A DNA stretch of 64,000 bases, from positions 11,805-75,804 of the forward strand of contig JAZUPW010000002.1 in NCBI GenBank assembly GCA_045605385.1, read 5' to 3'. Every line of letters begins with the position of its first letter. Position 1 is the stretch's first letter. The notes under the pieces are model-generated. The model was not told the DNA's origin. It did not search any database and saw only the letters and a list, made by a program, of their open reading frames with translations. Positions 49,681 through 58,505 of the stretch are shown piece after piece. The stretch comes from SIG607 sp045605385. GTDB lineage: Bacteria > Bacillota > Clostridia > Oscillospirales > Acutalibacteraceae. Made by a program: the position numbers and the translations under genes.

Positions 49681-51879
49681 TTATTTCTCTATTTGAAAAT
49701 ATTTTTTATCATTCAATTGGATAACAACCGGTTGTTTTAAGCCTAATGCTTTGCCCGTTACTATTGCGTGTCTTTCCTCAAGTGTTGGTAATGTGCTTGA
49801 ATAATCACTTCCTATATAATTTTCCAAGAACGATTTGCCGGTATCATCATATACTCGCATAGCAAAAATAGAATTGCATTGATTGAGAATGCTTTTGGTC
49901 ACATTTGCTGTTCTTTGGGTGACGAGGATACAACCCAAGCCGTATTTTCTTCCTTGCAATATCACCTTTGATGTTCCGTTTGTAGCATTTTGGTCACCGG
50001 AAGAAGAAACGGAATTCCATTCTGGCACTAAAGAGTGCGCTTCTTCCAAAACAACACAACACCTTGCAACATCTACTTGCCCCTGTTCCATACAATATTT
50101 CAATATTTCTTCTGAAATAATTCTTGTTTTTTCAACAGATGTGAGTTCAAAAAGTTCTTGGACTTTAAAAGCCGATGCTGCTCTTGTTACTGAATGAGAA
50201 TCAGGATTGAGAATTAGTACCTTTTTTTCTGAATCAAAAAAAGCTTTAATTAAAAGGGCAATATTTTGTTTATAAGACTCTAAATTTCCCCATTCGGAAG
50301 GACGATCGCTTGAACCTGTTTTCTCTGATTCTTCTTTGATTTTATCAATATACTCTTTTTTAAAATCATTTATAATCAACTCTTTATTGACATAAGATAG
50401 CAACCCTTTTTCAGTATGATATTGATTTGTGATGTCTATACAAATTATCTTGCAGTCTGATTGATTAAGGATTTTGCTAATCAGTTCAAATGTTAGACAA
50501 GACTTACCTACTCCTAATATTCCTAATATAGCAGTGTTATGTGTTACTAATTTATTAATATCGCTAATCTTAATTTTCATATCGCTATTCGGCAACCTGC
50601 CGATTGATGTTTGCGCTATTTCTTTTAAATCAATATTGTCGTTTTCATCAATTAGATATACCATTTCATTAATATTAGGAACCCAAGGAACTATACTTAA
50701 TTGATTGTTTTCGTATGAATAAACGCCTAACTTCCTTGCTTTTCCGCAGATATATCCATAATTATTCCCTTTTTCCTCGCTAACTTCTTTTGTTAATCCG
50801 TTAATTATTTGATACAAGACATAGGTGTTTTTAATCAATACTTTGATTATTGTACCCTCTTTAATTCTATTATTGTTTGCTATAATGGAGAAATTAATTA
50901 TATTTATATCAGAATTTGGCATGATAAAACCAACCAAATTTTTACGGTTAGTAAGCACATCGTTATTTTTAACTGCTTCTGATAATTGATCAGATAGCAT
51001 TGTTTTGTCAATTAAATATACATTATTAGTTGTCGCTTTGCGCATAAAATTAAGGCTTGTTTTATCAACAATAATTGTTTTGCCATTTTCATTTAGCAAA
51101 ATAATATCGACCCATAAAGCATCCAAATGTTTTGATATATTGCTGACAACTCCGATTTCAAAATTGCCATCTATGCTTTCCACAACAACCAATGACTGAT
51201 TTCCTATTTTGCTTATATTTTCCTTTTTTATTTCAACAGTTCGTAATACACTGTTAGTTGATTTTATTACATCACCAATATATTCTATTTGCTCTTTTTG
51301 ATTTAACGTTTTAATTAAGGAGCAAACGAAAGCAACAATATTTTCAGCAATATGTAAAAACATAATGCAAATCCATATAGCTATGGAAACTATTAAGTAA
51401 TTCAATTTGTTTGTGTTAAAAAAATAAGAGTACGCTGAAATAAGGTAAATTATTGAGAATAAAATTTTTGCAGATCCAATTTTATTTACAAAGAAGTATA
51501 CCGCTCTTGAAAAATTACTATTGATATCTTTTGTAGCCATAGCGACAATGCTGAGTATCATTAATATTAAACAAAAACTAAATATATACCAGTATAGTGC
51601 AAAGCCCGGTTTGTTTTGAATGCTTAGCATTGCCAGCATAGTTGCAACAGAATTTGAAAGACAGTCAGCAGGGGTTGAAAAAAATGGTTCCGTAACATAC
51701 TGCCCCATTATAATTAGCAATATTCCAGAATAGAACCAAATACTTTCATCTGTTGCGCCTATCAATAATTCTTTAATATTACCGCCTAGAAGCGACACGC
51801 ATACAAACACTAAAATTAAATATATTGTTGCAACTATTATTCTTTGTGGCTGTTTCAATTTAATATTTTTATACAGCAT
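49681..51879 (-). CDS. Membrane-anchored HerA/DUF87-type ATPase
   Basis: A 732-residue protein. The first ~200 residues contain four or five membrane segments; then a beta-rich HAS-barrel-like part precedes a HerA/FtsK-class ATPase domain. Walker A is GILGVGKSCLT near residue 455, Walker B CCVVLEEAHSLVP near 608, and a later arginine/sensor region contains QGRKYGLGCILVTQRTANV. Classical HerA has no membrane anchor. It is convergent with AbiH, so partnership is inferred from position only. The start at ATG 51879 follows AGAGAGG; its promoter is close. Confidence 0.8.
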   Translation of the reverse strand: MLYKNIKLKQPQRIIVATIYLILVFVCVSLLGGNIKELLIGATDESIWFYSGILLIIMGQYVTEPFFSTPADCLSNSVATMLAMLSIQNKPGFALYWYIFSFCLILMILSIVAMATKDINSNFSRAVYFFVNKIGSAKILFSIIYLISAYSYFFNTNKLNYLIVSIAIWICIMFLHIAENIVAFVCSLIKTLNQKEQIEYIGDVIKSTNSVLRTVEIKKENISKIGNQSLVVVESIDGNFEIGVVSNISKHLDALWVDIILLNENGKTIIVDKTSLNFMRKATTNNVYLIDKTMLSDQLSEAVKNNDVLTNRKNLVGFIMPNSDINIINFSIIANNNRIKEGTIIKVLIKNTYVLYQIINGLTKEVSEEKGNNYGYICGKARKLGVYSYENNQLSIVPWVPNINEMVYLIDENDNIDLKEIAQTSIGRLPNSDMKIKISDINKLVTHNTAILGILGVGKSCLTFELISKILNQSDCKIICIDITNQYHTEKGLLSYVNKELIINDFKKEYIDKIKEESEKTGSSDRPSEWGNLESYKQNIALLIKAFFDSEKKVLILNPDSHSVTRAASAFKVQELFELTSVEKTRIISEEILKYCMEQGQVDVARCCVVLEEAHSLVPEWNSVSSSGDQNATNGTSKVILQGRKYGLGCILVTQRTANVTKSILNQCNSIFAMRVYDDTGKSFLENYIGSDYSSTLPTLEERHAIVTGKALGLKQPVVIQLNDKKYFQIEK

Positions 51880-51919
51880 AACATTTTTGCCTCTCTTTAT
51901 ATTTGAACTATACACATTG

Positions 51920-51948
51920 AATATACCACAATTTCATATAATTCTCAA
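51920..51948 (-). promoter_or_regulatory. Promoter for the HerA-like gene
   Basis: TTGAGA (51948-51943), 17 bases, TATATT (51925-51920) on the minus strand. Confidence 0.55.
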
Positions 51949-52005
51949 TGTTATTGTTTTAAAATTCTTGAAAGCTAATGATTTGCTGACGGAATCACTT
52001 GTTAC

Positions 52006-52187
52006 TTGATTTATTAGATAAAAGGTGATAAAATACTTATGCGACACAGTTTAATATTACTCTGAACAGGCATACTATTGGTAAAAATGTATGCCTTGAT
52101 ATCATTTCCTGTTTGGAGTGAACTGTGTCGCAACAGAAGTCGGGCTACGTTTTTCGGCGCGTGGCTTTTGCCGCGCGCTTTTTTATA
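52006..52187 (+). ncRNA. Candidate structured small RNA upstream of sbcDC
   Basis: A promoter TTGATT (52006-52011), 17 bases, TAAAAT (52029-52034) would start transcription near 52041. There the perfect 12-bp arm TGCGACACAGTT (52040-52051) begins; it pairs with AACTGTGTCGCA (52121-52132). Inside are AGGCATAC / GTATGCCT arms and a competing AACAGG / CCTGTT pair. A GC-rich terminator (GCGCGTGGC / GCCGCGCGC, then six T) ends near 52187. The transcript would be about 145 nt. Alternatively the 93-bp palindrome is a small mobile repeat. The rest of the 51949-52187 gap shows nothing else. Confidence 0.55.
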
Positions 52188-52216
52188 TTGTTCTTATTTC
52201 TCTATTGTGGTATAAT
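52188..52216 (+). promoter_or_regulatory. Promoter for sbcDC
   Basis: TTGTTC (52188-52193), a 17-base spacer, TATAAT (52211-52216). Confidence 0.55.
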
Positions 52217-52248
52217 TAATCAAAAGCAGATACCTTGGAGGCGTTTTA

Positions 52249-53388
52249 ATGAAATTTATACATTTATCCGATCTTCATTTAGGAAAACGTGTTAATGAGT
52301 TTTCTATGTTAGAGGATCAAGAATACATACTCACAAAAATAATTAACATTATTGATGAACAAAAACCTGACGGTGTAATTATTGCAGGCGATGTGTATGA
52401 CAAATCGGTACCTTCTGCCGAAGCCGTAGAGCTTTTTGATGATTTTTTGGTTCGCCTTGCAAAGCGTGATTTAAAGGTTTTTGTCATAAGCGGTAACCAC
52501 GATTCTGCCGAGCGCATTGCTTTCGGTGGCAGGCTTATGGACAAGAGCGGTATTTATATGTCCCCCGTGTTTGATGGTAAGGTTGAGCCTATAACCTTAA
52601 AAGACGATTTCGGCGATGTGAACATTTATATGCTTCCCTTTATAAAGCCATCTAACGTGAGAAGGTTTTATCCCGAAAACGAGATCGTTACCTATACCGA
52701 TGCGGTAAAAACAGTTATCGATAATATGGAAATTGACACATCTATGCGAAATGTTTTGGTTACGCACCAATTTGTAACCGGAGCTGTTCGCTCTGAGTCA
52801 GAGGATATTTCCGTTGGCGGCACTGACAACGTTGATGCATCGGTGTTTGAGTGCTTCGATTACGTAGCGCTCGGTCATATTCATAGAAGCCAAAGGTGCG
52901 GCGGTGGTGAGTACATCCGCTACAGTGGCACACCTTTGAAATACTCCTTTTCAGAAGCGAAGGATAACAAAACAGTAACTGTAGTTGAGATGAGTGCAAA
53001 AGGCAGTATCTCCCTCGACTTTATTCCTCTTGTTCCCAAGCGTGATATGGTGGAGATTAAAGGAACTTATGATGAACTTACCCTTAAAAGCTTTTATGAA
53101 AACACCACTTATCAGGACGATTATATTCATATTACATTAACAGACGAAGAAGATATCCCCGATGTTCTTACCAAGCTTCGCGTTATCTATAAAAATATAA
53201 TGAAGCTTGATTACGATAACAAACGCACCCGCACAATGAATGAGATTGGCGGAGCGGAAAATGTTAAAGAAAAGACCCCCTTTGAACATTTCAGCGAGTT
53301 CTATGAGCTTCAAAACGGACAACCTCTGAGCGAGGAGCAAACAGAATTTGTAAGCGACATTATAGAACAGTTGTGGGAGGGCAAATAA
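52249..53388 (+). CDS. sbcD: Exonuclease subunit SbcD (Mre11-like)
   Basis: The nuclease of the SbcCD complex, which cuts hairpins and DNA ends. The 379-residue protein has all phosphoesterase motifs: HLSDLHLGK at the N terminus, VIIAGDVYD, ISGNHDS, LVTHQF and ALGHIHRSQ. CTTGGAGG precedes the ATG. It is directly joined to sbcC, whose start follows the stop without a gap. Confidence 0.95.
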   Translation: MKFIHLSDLHLGKRVNEFSMLEDQEYILTKIINIIDEQKPDGVIIAGDVYDKSVPSAEAVELFDDFLVRLAKRDLKVFVISGNHDSAERIAFGGRLMDKSGIYMSPVFDGKVEPITLKDDFGDVNIYMLPFIKPSNVRRFYPENEIVTYTDAVKTVIDNMEIDTSMRNVLVTHQFVTGAVRSESEDISVGGTDNVDASVFECFDYVALGHIHRSQRCGGGEYIRYSGTPLKYSFSEAKDNKTVTVVEMSAKGSISLDFIPLVPKRDMVEIKGTYDELTLKSFYENTTYQDDYIHITLTDEEDIPDVLTKLRVIYKNIMKLDYDNKRTRTMNEIGGAENVKEKTPFEHFSEFYELQNGQPLSEEQTEFVSDIIEQLWEGK

Positions 53389-56154
53389 ATGAGACCTTTA
53401 AAATTAAAAATATCAGCTTTTGGTCCGTACTCCGGAATAACTGAATTTGACTTTACCAAACTCGGCACGGGTGGACTGTATCTTATAACGGGAGATACGG
53501 GTGCCGGAAAAACTACAATTTTTGATGCAATTACATACGCGCTTTACGGTGAAACCAGTGGCAGTAACCGTGAGGTTTCTATGTTGCGCTCAAAATATGC
53601 AGATGAAACTACACCAACCGAAGTGGAACTCACATTCAGTTATCGTGATAAAGAATATACCGTAAAACGCAACCCCGAATATGAAAAGCTTAAGGCACGT
53701 GGCGAAGGCACCACAAAGCAGGTCGCAAATGCCGAAATCATATACCCCGATGGCAAGGTGATAACCCGCATTAAAGACGTGGATAATGCCGTTAGAGAAA
53801 TAATTGGAATAAATAAAGAGCAATTCTGCCAAATCGCTATGATAGCGCAAGGTGATTTCTTAAAATTGTTACTTGCCTCCACAAAAGAGCGAATTGAAAT
53901 ATTCCGCCATATTTTTAAAACCGAATTGTTTGGAGATTTACAGGAGCGCCTTAAGAGAGAGTCGGGTAAGCTTTCAGATGAATGCGACACTATAAAGAAA
54001 AGCATTTCTCAATATATCGGCGGTATAGTTTGCAATGAAGATAATACCGATTATATCGAGGTATCAAAGGCGAAAAATGGCTCTCTTCCCACGGAGGAGG
54101 TTATAAAACTTCTCGAAAAACTGATTGCCGACGACGAAAAAACTGAAAAAGATATTGCTGCTCAAAAAGAAAAGCTACAAAAGGAATTGGATGAAATCAA
54201 GGCGAAAATTAATAAAGCACAGGATGTGATTTCCGCTAAAGCGGATTTAGAGAAAAACGAAGCCGCTTTTGCAAATGAAACCGAAACACAAAAAGAGTTA
54301 ACTGCAAGGTTTGAAGCAGAAAAATCCAATCAGCCTAAAATTAAGGAATTCGGCGAAAAGGCAGCCGAAATAAAAGCGCTTTTGCCTGATTACGATGAGC
54401 TTGAAACAAAAGAAAAAACCTTCAAGCTTAATAAAATGTTTATCGAAAGTAGCACCGAGATTGTTGCTGAAAAAGAAAACGAAATCAAGGCAATCAGTGA
54501 TGAAATCGCAAAAATTTTCGAGGAAAGAAAAACCTTGGAAAAAGCAGGCGAAGAAAAGCTGAAGCTTGAAGCTGACAAAAAAGCGCTTACCGATAACGCC
54601 GATAAGCTTGACAATCTAAAAACAAACATTACCGCGCTTGAAAAAGCTGAAATTGATTATTCGCAGGCTTTAGAAGATTATAACAATAAGCAATCTGCTT
54701 TTGAAAGACTTGATGGCAAGTATAAGGCTCTCAACAAAGTGTATTTGGATGCTCAAGCAGGCATTTTGGCCGACACATTAGAGGCAGATAAGCCTTGTCC
54801 CGTTTGCGGATCTACCTCCCATCCTAAAATCGCAATAAAACCTGAAAACGCTCCCACAAAAGAACAACTCAAAAAGTTGCAAGGCGAGGTGGATGCGGCA
54901 AACAACGATGCCAATTCTGCCAGAACAAAGGCAGGTAACCTTAAAGGTGCGCTTGATGAGAAAAAGGAAAGTGTTTTGAGTGAAATCAAAGCACTTTTAG
55001 GTGATGTTGCTATTGCTGACGCCAAATCGCTTATCGTGGTTAAACTTTCGGATATTGATGCCCAAATAGAAACGATTGACAAAAAGATTTCCGAAGCCAA
55101 AGCGAAAATAGAACGAGCAGAGGAAATCGACCGCATATTGCCCGAGAAAAACAAAGATCTTGAAGCGCTTAAGGAAGAACTTTCTAAATTAAATGATGAA
55201 ATAAAGTCCAAAACCGCAGAAAGCGTGTCTTTGGAAAAACGCATTGGCGAACTTAAGGCCAAGCTTACTTTTGCTACTAAAGAAGAGGCAGAGGCGAAGA
55301 TTGATGAGTTTACCGAGAACGTGGAGCAGATGAGCAAAGATTATGATTCTGCACTTAAAGCACTCAACGAAAGCAAGGAAAAAATTGCTTCACTTAAATC
55401 CGCAAAAGAAGAGATAGTAAAACGGCTTGGCGATAAAACCGACGTCGATCTTGAACAAGAAAAAGAAAAACTAACGGCCCTTGAAGACCGTATGGAAGGC
55501 TATGACCGCAAAGCAAAAATTACTCACGCTCGTATTTCTGCTAATCAAACTGCCCTTGATAATATCAAAGCGCGTTCGGGCGATTTAATCAAGACAGAAA
55601 AGAAATATTCTTGGGTAAAGGCCCTTTCAAATACCGCAAACGGCAATATTACCGGTAAAGAAAAGGTTATGCTTGAAACCTATATCCAGATGAACTATTT
55701 CGACCGCATTATCGCTCGCGCGAATACAAGGCTTATGATTATGACCGACGGTCAATACGATCTTATCCGTCGCAAAGAAGCTCTTAACAACAAAGGCCAG
55801 AGCGGTTTGGATCTGAACGTTATCGACCATTATAACGGTAGCGAGCGTAGTGTTAAATCCCTTTCGGGTGGCGAATCCTTTAAGGCGTCGTTGGCTTTGG
55901 CACTCGGCCTTGCCGATGAAATTCAATCCTCTGCAGGCGGTATCAAGCTTGATACTATGTTTGTTGACGAAGGTTTTGGTTCGCTGGACGAAGAATCTCT
56001 CGCCGCTGCTATGAAAGCACTTACCTCTTTGGCTGATGGCAATCGCCTTGTAGGTATCATTTCCCACGTCGGTGAACTCAAGCAAAAAATCGATAAGCAG
56101 ATCATCGTCAAGAAAGACAAAGTTGGCGGCAGTTATGCTGAAATTGTGGTGTAA
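53389..56154 (+). CDS. sbcC: Exonuclease subunit SbcC (Rad50-like ATPase)
   Basis: The SMC-like ATPase partner of SbcD. The 921-residue protein has Walker A TGDTGAGKTT near the N terminus, a long coiled coil broken by the zinc hook CPVCGS near residue 469, and at the C-terminal end the signature SLSGGESFKASLALAL and Walker B MFVDEGFGSLDEES. It has two coiled-coil arms of roughly equal length, as expected. GAGGG at the end of sbcD supplies the ribosome site. Confidence 0.95.
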   Translation: MRPLKLKISAFGPYSGITEFDFTKLGTGGLYLITGDTGAGKTTIFDAITYALYGETSGSNREVSMLRSKYADETTPTEVELTFSYRDKEYTVKRNPEYEKLKARGEGTTKQVANAEIIYPDGKVITRIKDVDNAVREIIGINKEQFCQIAMIAQGDFLKLLLASTKERIEIFRHIFKTELFGDLQERLKRESGKLSDECDTIKKSISQYIGGIVCNEDNTDYIEVSKAKNGSLPTEEVIKLLEKLIADDEKTEKDIAAQKEKLQKELDEIKAKINKAQDVISAKADLEKNEAAFANETETQKELTARFEAEKSNQPKIKEFGEKAAEIKALLPDYDELETKEKTFKLNKMFIESSTEIVAEKENEIKAISDEIAKIFEERKTLEKAGEEKLKLEADKKALTDNADKLDNLKTNITALEKAEIDYSQALEDYNNKQSAFERLDGKYKALNKVYLDAQAGILADTLEADKPCPVCGSTSHPKIAIKPENAPTKEQLKKLQGEVDAANNDANSARTKAGNLKGALDEKKESVLSEIKALLGDVAIADAKSLIVVKLSDIDAQIETIDKKISEAKAKIERAEEIDRILPEKNKDLEALKEELSKLNDEIKSKTAESVSLEKRIGELKAKLTFATKEEAEAKIDEFTENVEQMSKDYDSALKALNESKEKIASLKSAKEEIVKRLGDKTDVDLEQEKEKLTALEDRMEGYDRKAKITHARISANQTALDNIKARSGDLIKTEKKYSWVKALSNTANGNITGKEKVMLETYIQMNYFDRIIARANTRLMIMTDGQYDLIRRKEALNNKGQSGLDLNVIDHYNGSERSVKSLSGGESFKASLALALGLADEIQSSAGGIKLDTMFVDEGFGSLDEESLAAAMKALTSLADGNRLVGIISHVGELKQKIDKQIIVKKDKVGGSYAEIVV

Positions 56155-56200
56155 AAATGGCCCACCACCCACTAAAGTCCGTTTTATGGGACAGTGCATG

Positions 56201-56216
56201 TGATATAATTATATCA
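56201..56216 (+). promoter_or_regulatory. Palindrome over an extended -10, five-gene cluster
   Basis: TGATATAATTATATCA is a perfect 16-bp palindrome containing TATAAT (56204-56209) preceded by TG. It may be an operator on the -10 box. No good -35 is seen. Confidence 0.45.
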
Positions 56217-56239
56217 ACAAAGGAAAGGTGGTAGTAAAT

Positions 56240-56740
56240 ATGGAAGAAAAGTTGAAAGTACTTGATGATTTGGTTGATCAGGCACTAGACATTCTCTATG
56301 AAAATGATATGCACTTGATTATGAATCGTGCAGTCACCTCTCGTGGAAAAGACGAGAGACATCATGTTGGAGAGCGTTCTATTGTATTTAGGTTTGCACA
56401 TTATCTGCAGAATCTTATCGACGCCAATGGTAGTTTCCAAGAATACAATCTAGACTGTGAATACAATCGAAATGGAGCGGAGTGCAAAGCATTACCTTCT
56501 TTTCCAAATGGAACATATCCAGATGTAATCATTCATAAAAGAGGAAGCAATGATCACAATCTTCTTGTCATTGAATTTAAGACTTATTGGAATCGTGATA
56601 TTAGTGACGACAAGAAGAAATTATCTGAGTTTACAGATCCTAACGGCAGATATAATTTTAAGAAAGGAATTTCTTTTCTGTTAGGTGATAAACGAGAAAA
56701 TGTTCAAAGACTTAATTGCACATATCTAGATAAGGGGTGA
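56240..56740 (+). CDS. PD-(D/E)XK nuclease-like protein
   Basis: A 166-residue protein with the core of the restriction-endonuclease-like fold: an N-terminal helix with E45 (HHVGERSIVFRF), then P94-D95 (TYPDVIIHK) and E112-x-K114 (LVIEFKTYW). Spacing of these residues fits a PD-(D/E)XK active site. A specific target is not readable. The ATG at 56240 follows GGAAAGGTGG. It opens a set of five genes, and its codon use and AT content differ from sbcDC. Confidence 0.75.
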   Translation: MEEKLKVLDDLVDQALDILYENDMHLIMNRAVTSRGKDERHHVGERSIVFRFAHYLQNLIDANGSFQEYNLDCEYNRNGAECKALPSFPNGTYPDVIIHKRGSNDHNLLVIEFKTYWNRDISDDKKKLSEFTDPNGRYNFKKGISFLLGDKRENVQRLNCTYLDKG

Positions 56741-56745
56741 TGACG

Positions 56746-56961
56746 ATGTTTGAACCTTGGCAATTAGCCGCAATGGACGATGCTGGTTATAACAGCATCC
56801 GTGATGAACATATCGACCGGGTGGCAGAGTCGTTACTTGCCACCGGTCTCACCGAAATTGATCGAGCTACATTTGACTATCATTGTCATAAATGCGGCAT
56901 TGATCCTGATAATTTTACTCAGGAAGATTTGGAGAGACTTCAAGAAAATCTGAATGATTAG
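56746..56961 (+). CDS. Hypothetical small protein of the nuclease-BRCT cluster
   Basis: Not recognised. 71 residues, acidic. It has a DRATFDYHCHKCGIDPDNFTQEDLERL segment in which a His-x-Cys-x-x-Cys arrangement (HCHKC) may bind a metal. ATG 56746 lies eight bases after AAGGGG; an ATG two codons upstream is also possible. The gene overlaps or abuts both neighbours, so the cluster is co-transcribed. Confidence 0.55.
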   Translation: MFEPWQLAAMDDAGYNSIRDEHIDRVAESLLATGLTEIDRATFDYHCHKCGIDPDNFTQEDLERLQENLND

Positions 56962-56970
56962 GTGAGTAAG

Positions 56971-57459
56971 ATGTGCAAAAATAAAATGCAGTATATAAAA
57001 TTTGACGAATTTGTAAACAATTCTGGCGTTAAAGAATCAACTATTAAGCGCAATTATAAAAAAATTCCTGGTTTATTGAAAACTGAAAAAGGCTTTAAAG
57101 TTATAAGCGGTACACGCTATCCATACAATGTTGGCAATAGCAACTTGAAAGATTCTTCATCAAAAAGATATGTGTTGCTTAAAGCTATAAGCAAATATCG
57201 ATATATTTCACACAAAGAATTGCGTGTTGAGCATAAACAGTTTGAAGATATGTTAAGAGAGTTGCTTTCCGCAGGGCTAATTAAAAATAACAATCTCTCT
57301 AACACATATGGTGCTAATGCTTATGATTGCACTCCTATAGGTGATGAATTTATTAATAAAACAAACAAATCAAACTTAATAGAATTCTTAAATGCTGCAG
57401 CTGCTACTGCTGGTACGTTTACAGGGGCGGTTTTGTCACAAATTTACGATGTAGCATAA
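56971..57459 (+). CDS. Hypothetical protein with winged-helix-like pattern
   Basis: Not assigned to a family. About 162 residues. The N-terminal half is basic (KMQYIKFDEFVNNSGVKESTIKRNYKKIPG), resembling a helix-turn-helix in which VKESTIKRN could be the recognition helix. The middle (YISHKELRVEHKQFEDMLRELLSAGLIKN) looks like a second helical unit with a wing-like end (YDCTPIGDEFI). The start is uncertain between GTG 56962, ATG 56971 and ATG 56986. Confidence 0.5.
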   Translation: MCKNKMQYIKFDEFVNNSGVKESTIKRNYKKIPGLLKTEKGFKVISGTRYPYNVGNSNLKDSSSKRYVLLKAISKYRYISHKELRVEHKQFEDMLRELLSAGLIKNNNLSNTYGANAYDCTPIGDEFINKTNKSNLIEFLNAAAATAGTFTGAVLSQIYDVA

Positions 57460-57470
57460 GGAGGCTTAGT

Positions 57471-58505
57471 ATGGCTATCATTCCAAAGGGACAAGAGCCC
57501 GCAAATGTTAAAAAGAGAATAGATACATTATTCCCCAAATTAAATGGAGCTTATCCTGATAAAATTATTGTTTCATTGCAAAGGGACCACAAAAAATGGG
57601 ATGAGACAGCACGCGAGATCTCAAAACAATTGGGTTATGAGAATAAAAATGATTTTTTGACTGCTTATGGCTATAAAATCGAGAAAGCCGCAAGCGGCAG
57701 ACCTAGCACAAGCAATGAGAATATAATTGAAGAATTAAAACATAGATATCCAAATGGTTCTGGGTTCACGAAAACAAATGATCTTATAAATGCAAATCCT
57801 GATTTGAAATCAAGTTTTAAGACTCTTGCCAATAATGCAAATGCGCTATTTGGAATGTCACTTGCTGAATATTTAAAAAGCGTTGGGATATTGTCTCGCA
57901 AAGTAATTATTGATAAAGATGAACTAAAACGTGAAAAAGAAATTAAACGTTTGGATAAATATAAGGAAAAAATCAACGAAGTTGTCACGATTTTAAAAGC
58001 AAGATATTCGCCAGAAAAGCCTGTTCCAAAAAGCGTGAAAGAAATAAAAGAAAATAATCCCGATTTGATGATGGAAAATTTTGATAGTTGGTGTAAAATT
58101 GGATATTCAATGAGTGCGGCAGCTTATTTAGAAAGTGTTGGAATACTTGATAAAGAAAAATTGCGTGTTCAAAAATTAAAAGAGATAGCGGCAAATAAAC
58201 CGCCTAAAGGCGTTTTAGAGTTTGCGAATCGCAATTTCGTCACTACAAATCTTTGGGGTGATCAAGGAGAGAAGATAGCTCAGCTATTGGAAGCAACAGG
58301 CGGAATATATAAAAGTCACATTTCGGAAAATACAGACTATTTAATTGCGGCTTCAAGATTTACAAAAAAATACCGTATGGCACAAGAATTTAATGAACAA
58401 GGGATTCCTGTTCAGGTGATTTCATACTATAAATTTTGGAAAATAATTGGCGACAAATATGATGAGTTGGGAAAAACAATATGGAAAATAAATTATTCAG
58501 AATAG
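57471..58505 (+). CDS. BRCT domain protein with duplicated N-terminal repeat
   Basis: A 344-residue protein. Its C-terminal ~90 residues look like a BRCT domain as in DNA ligase LigA: FVTTNLWGDQGEKIAQLLEATGG, then SHISENTDYLIAAS and VISYYKFW. Before it, two imperfect copies of about 60 residues are seen: LKHRYPNGSGFTKTNDLINANPDLK...SLAEYLKSVGIL and LKARYSPEKPVPKSVKEIKENNPDL...SAAAYLESVGIL. BRCT domains bind phosphopeptides or DNA ends, so a DNA-repair or defence role is inferred. AAGGAGG precedes the ATG. The stop overlaps the next gene by 25 bases. Confidence 0.7.
   Translation: MAIIPKGQEPANVKKRIDTLFPKLNGAYPDKIIVSLQRDHKKWDETAREISKQLGYENKNDFLTAYGYKIEKAASGRPSTSNENIIEELKHRYPNGSGFTKTNDLINANPDLKSSFKTLANNANALFGMSLAEYLKSVGILSRKVIIDKDELKREKEIKRLDKYKEKINEVVTILKARYSPEKPVPKSVKEIKENNPDLMMENFDSWCKIGYSMSAAAYLESVGILDKEKLRVQKLKEIAANKPPKGVLEFANRNFVTTNLWGDQGEKIAQLLEATGGIYKSHISENTDYLIAASRFTKKYRMAQEFNEQGIPVQVISYYKFWKIIGDKYDELGKTIWKINYSE

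Noticed and set aside
52040..52132. Retron msr-msd
   Set aside because: Inverted end repeats fit in size, but no reverse transcriptase is nearby.
54753..55337. Long minus-strand frame of 194 codons inside sbcC
   Set aside because: It is a Ser/Leu-rich shadow of the coiled-coil codons of sbcC, with no ribosome site.
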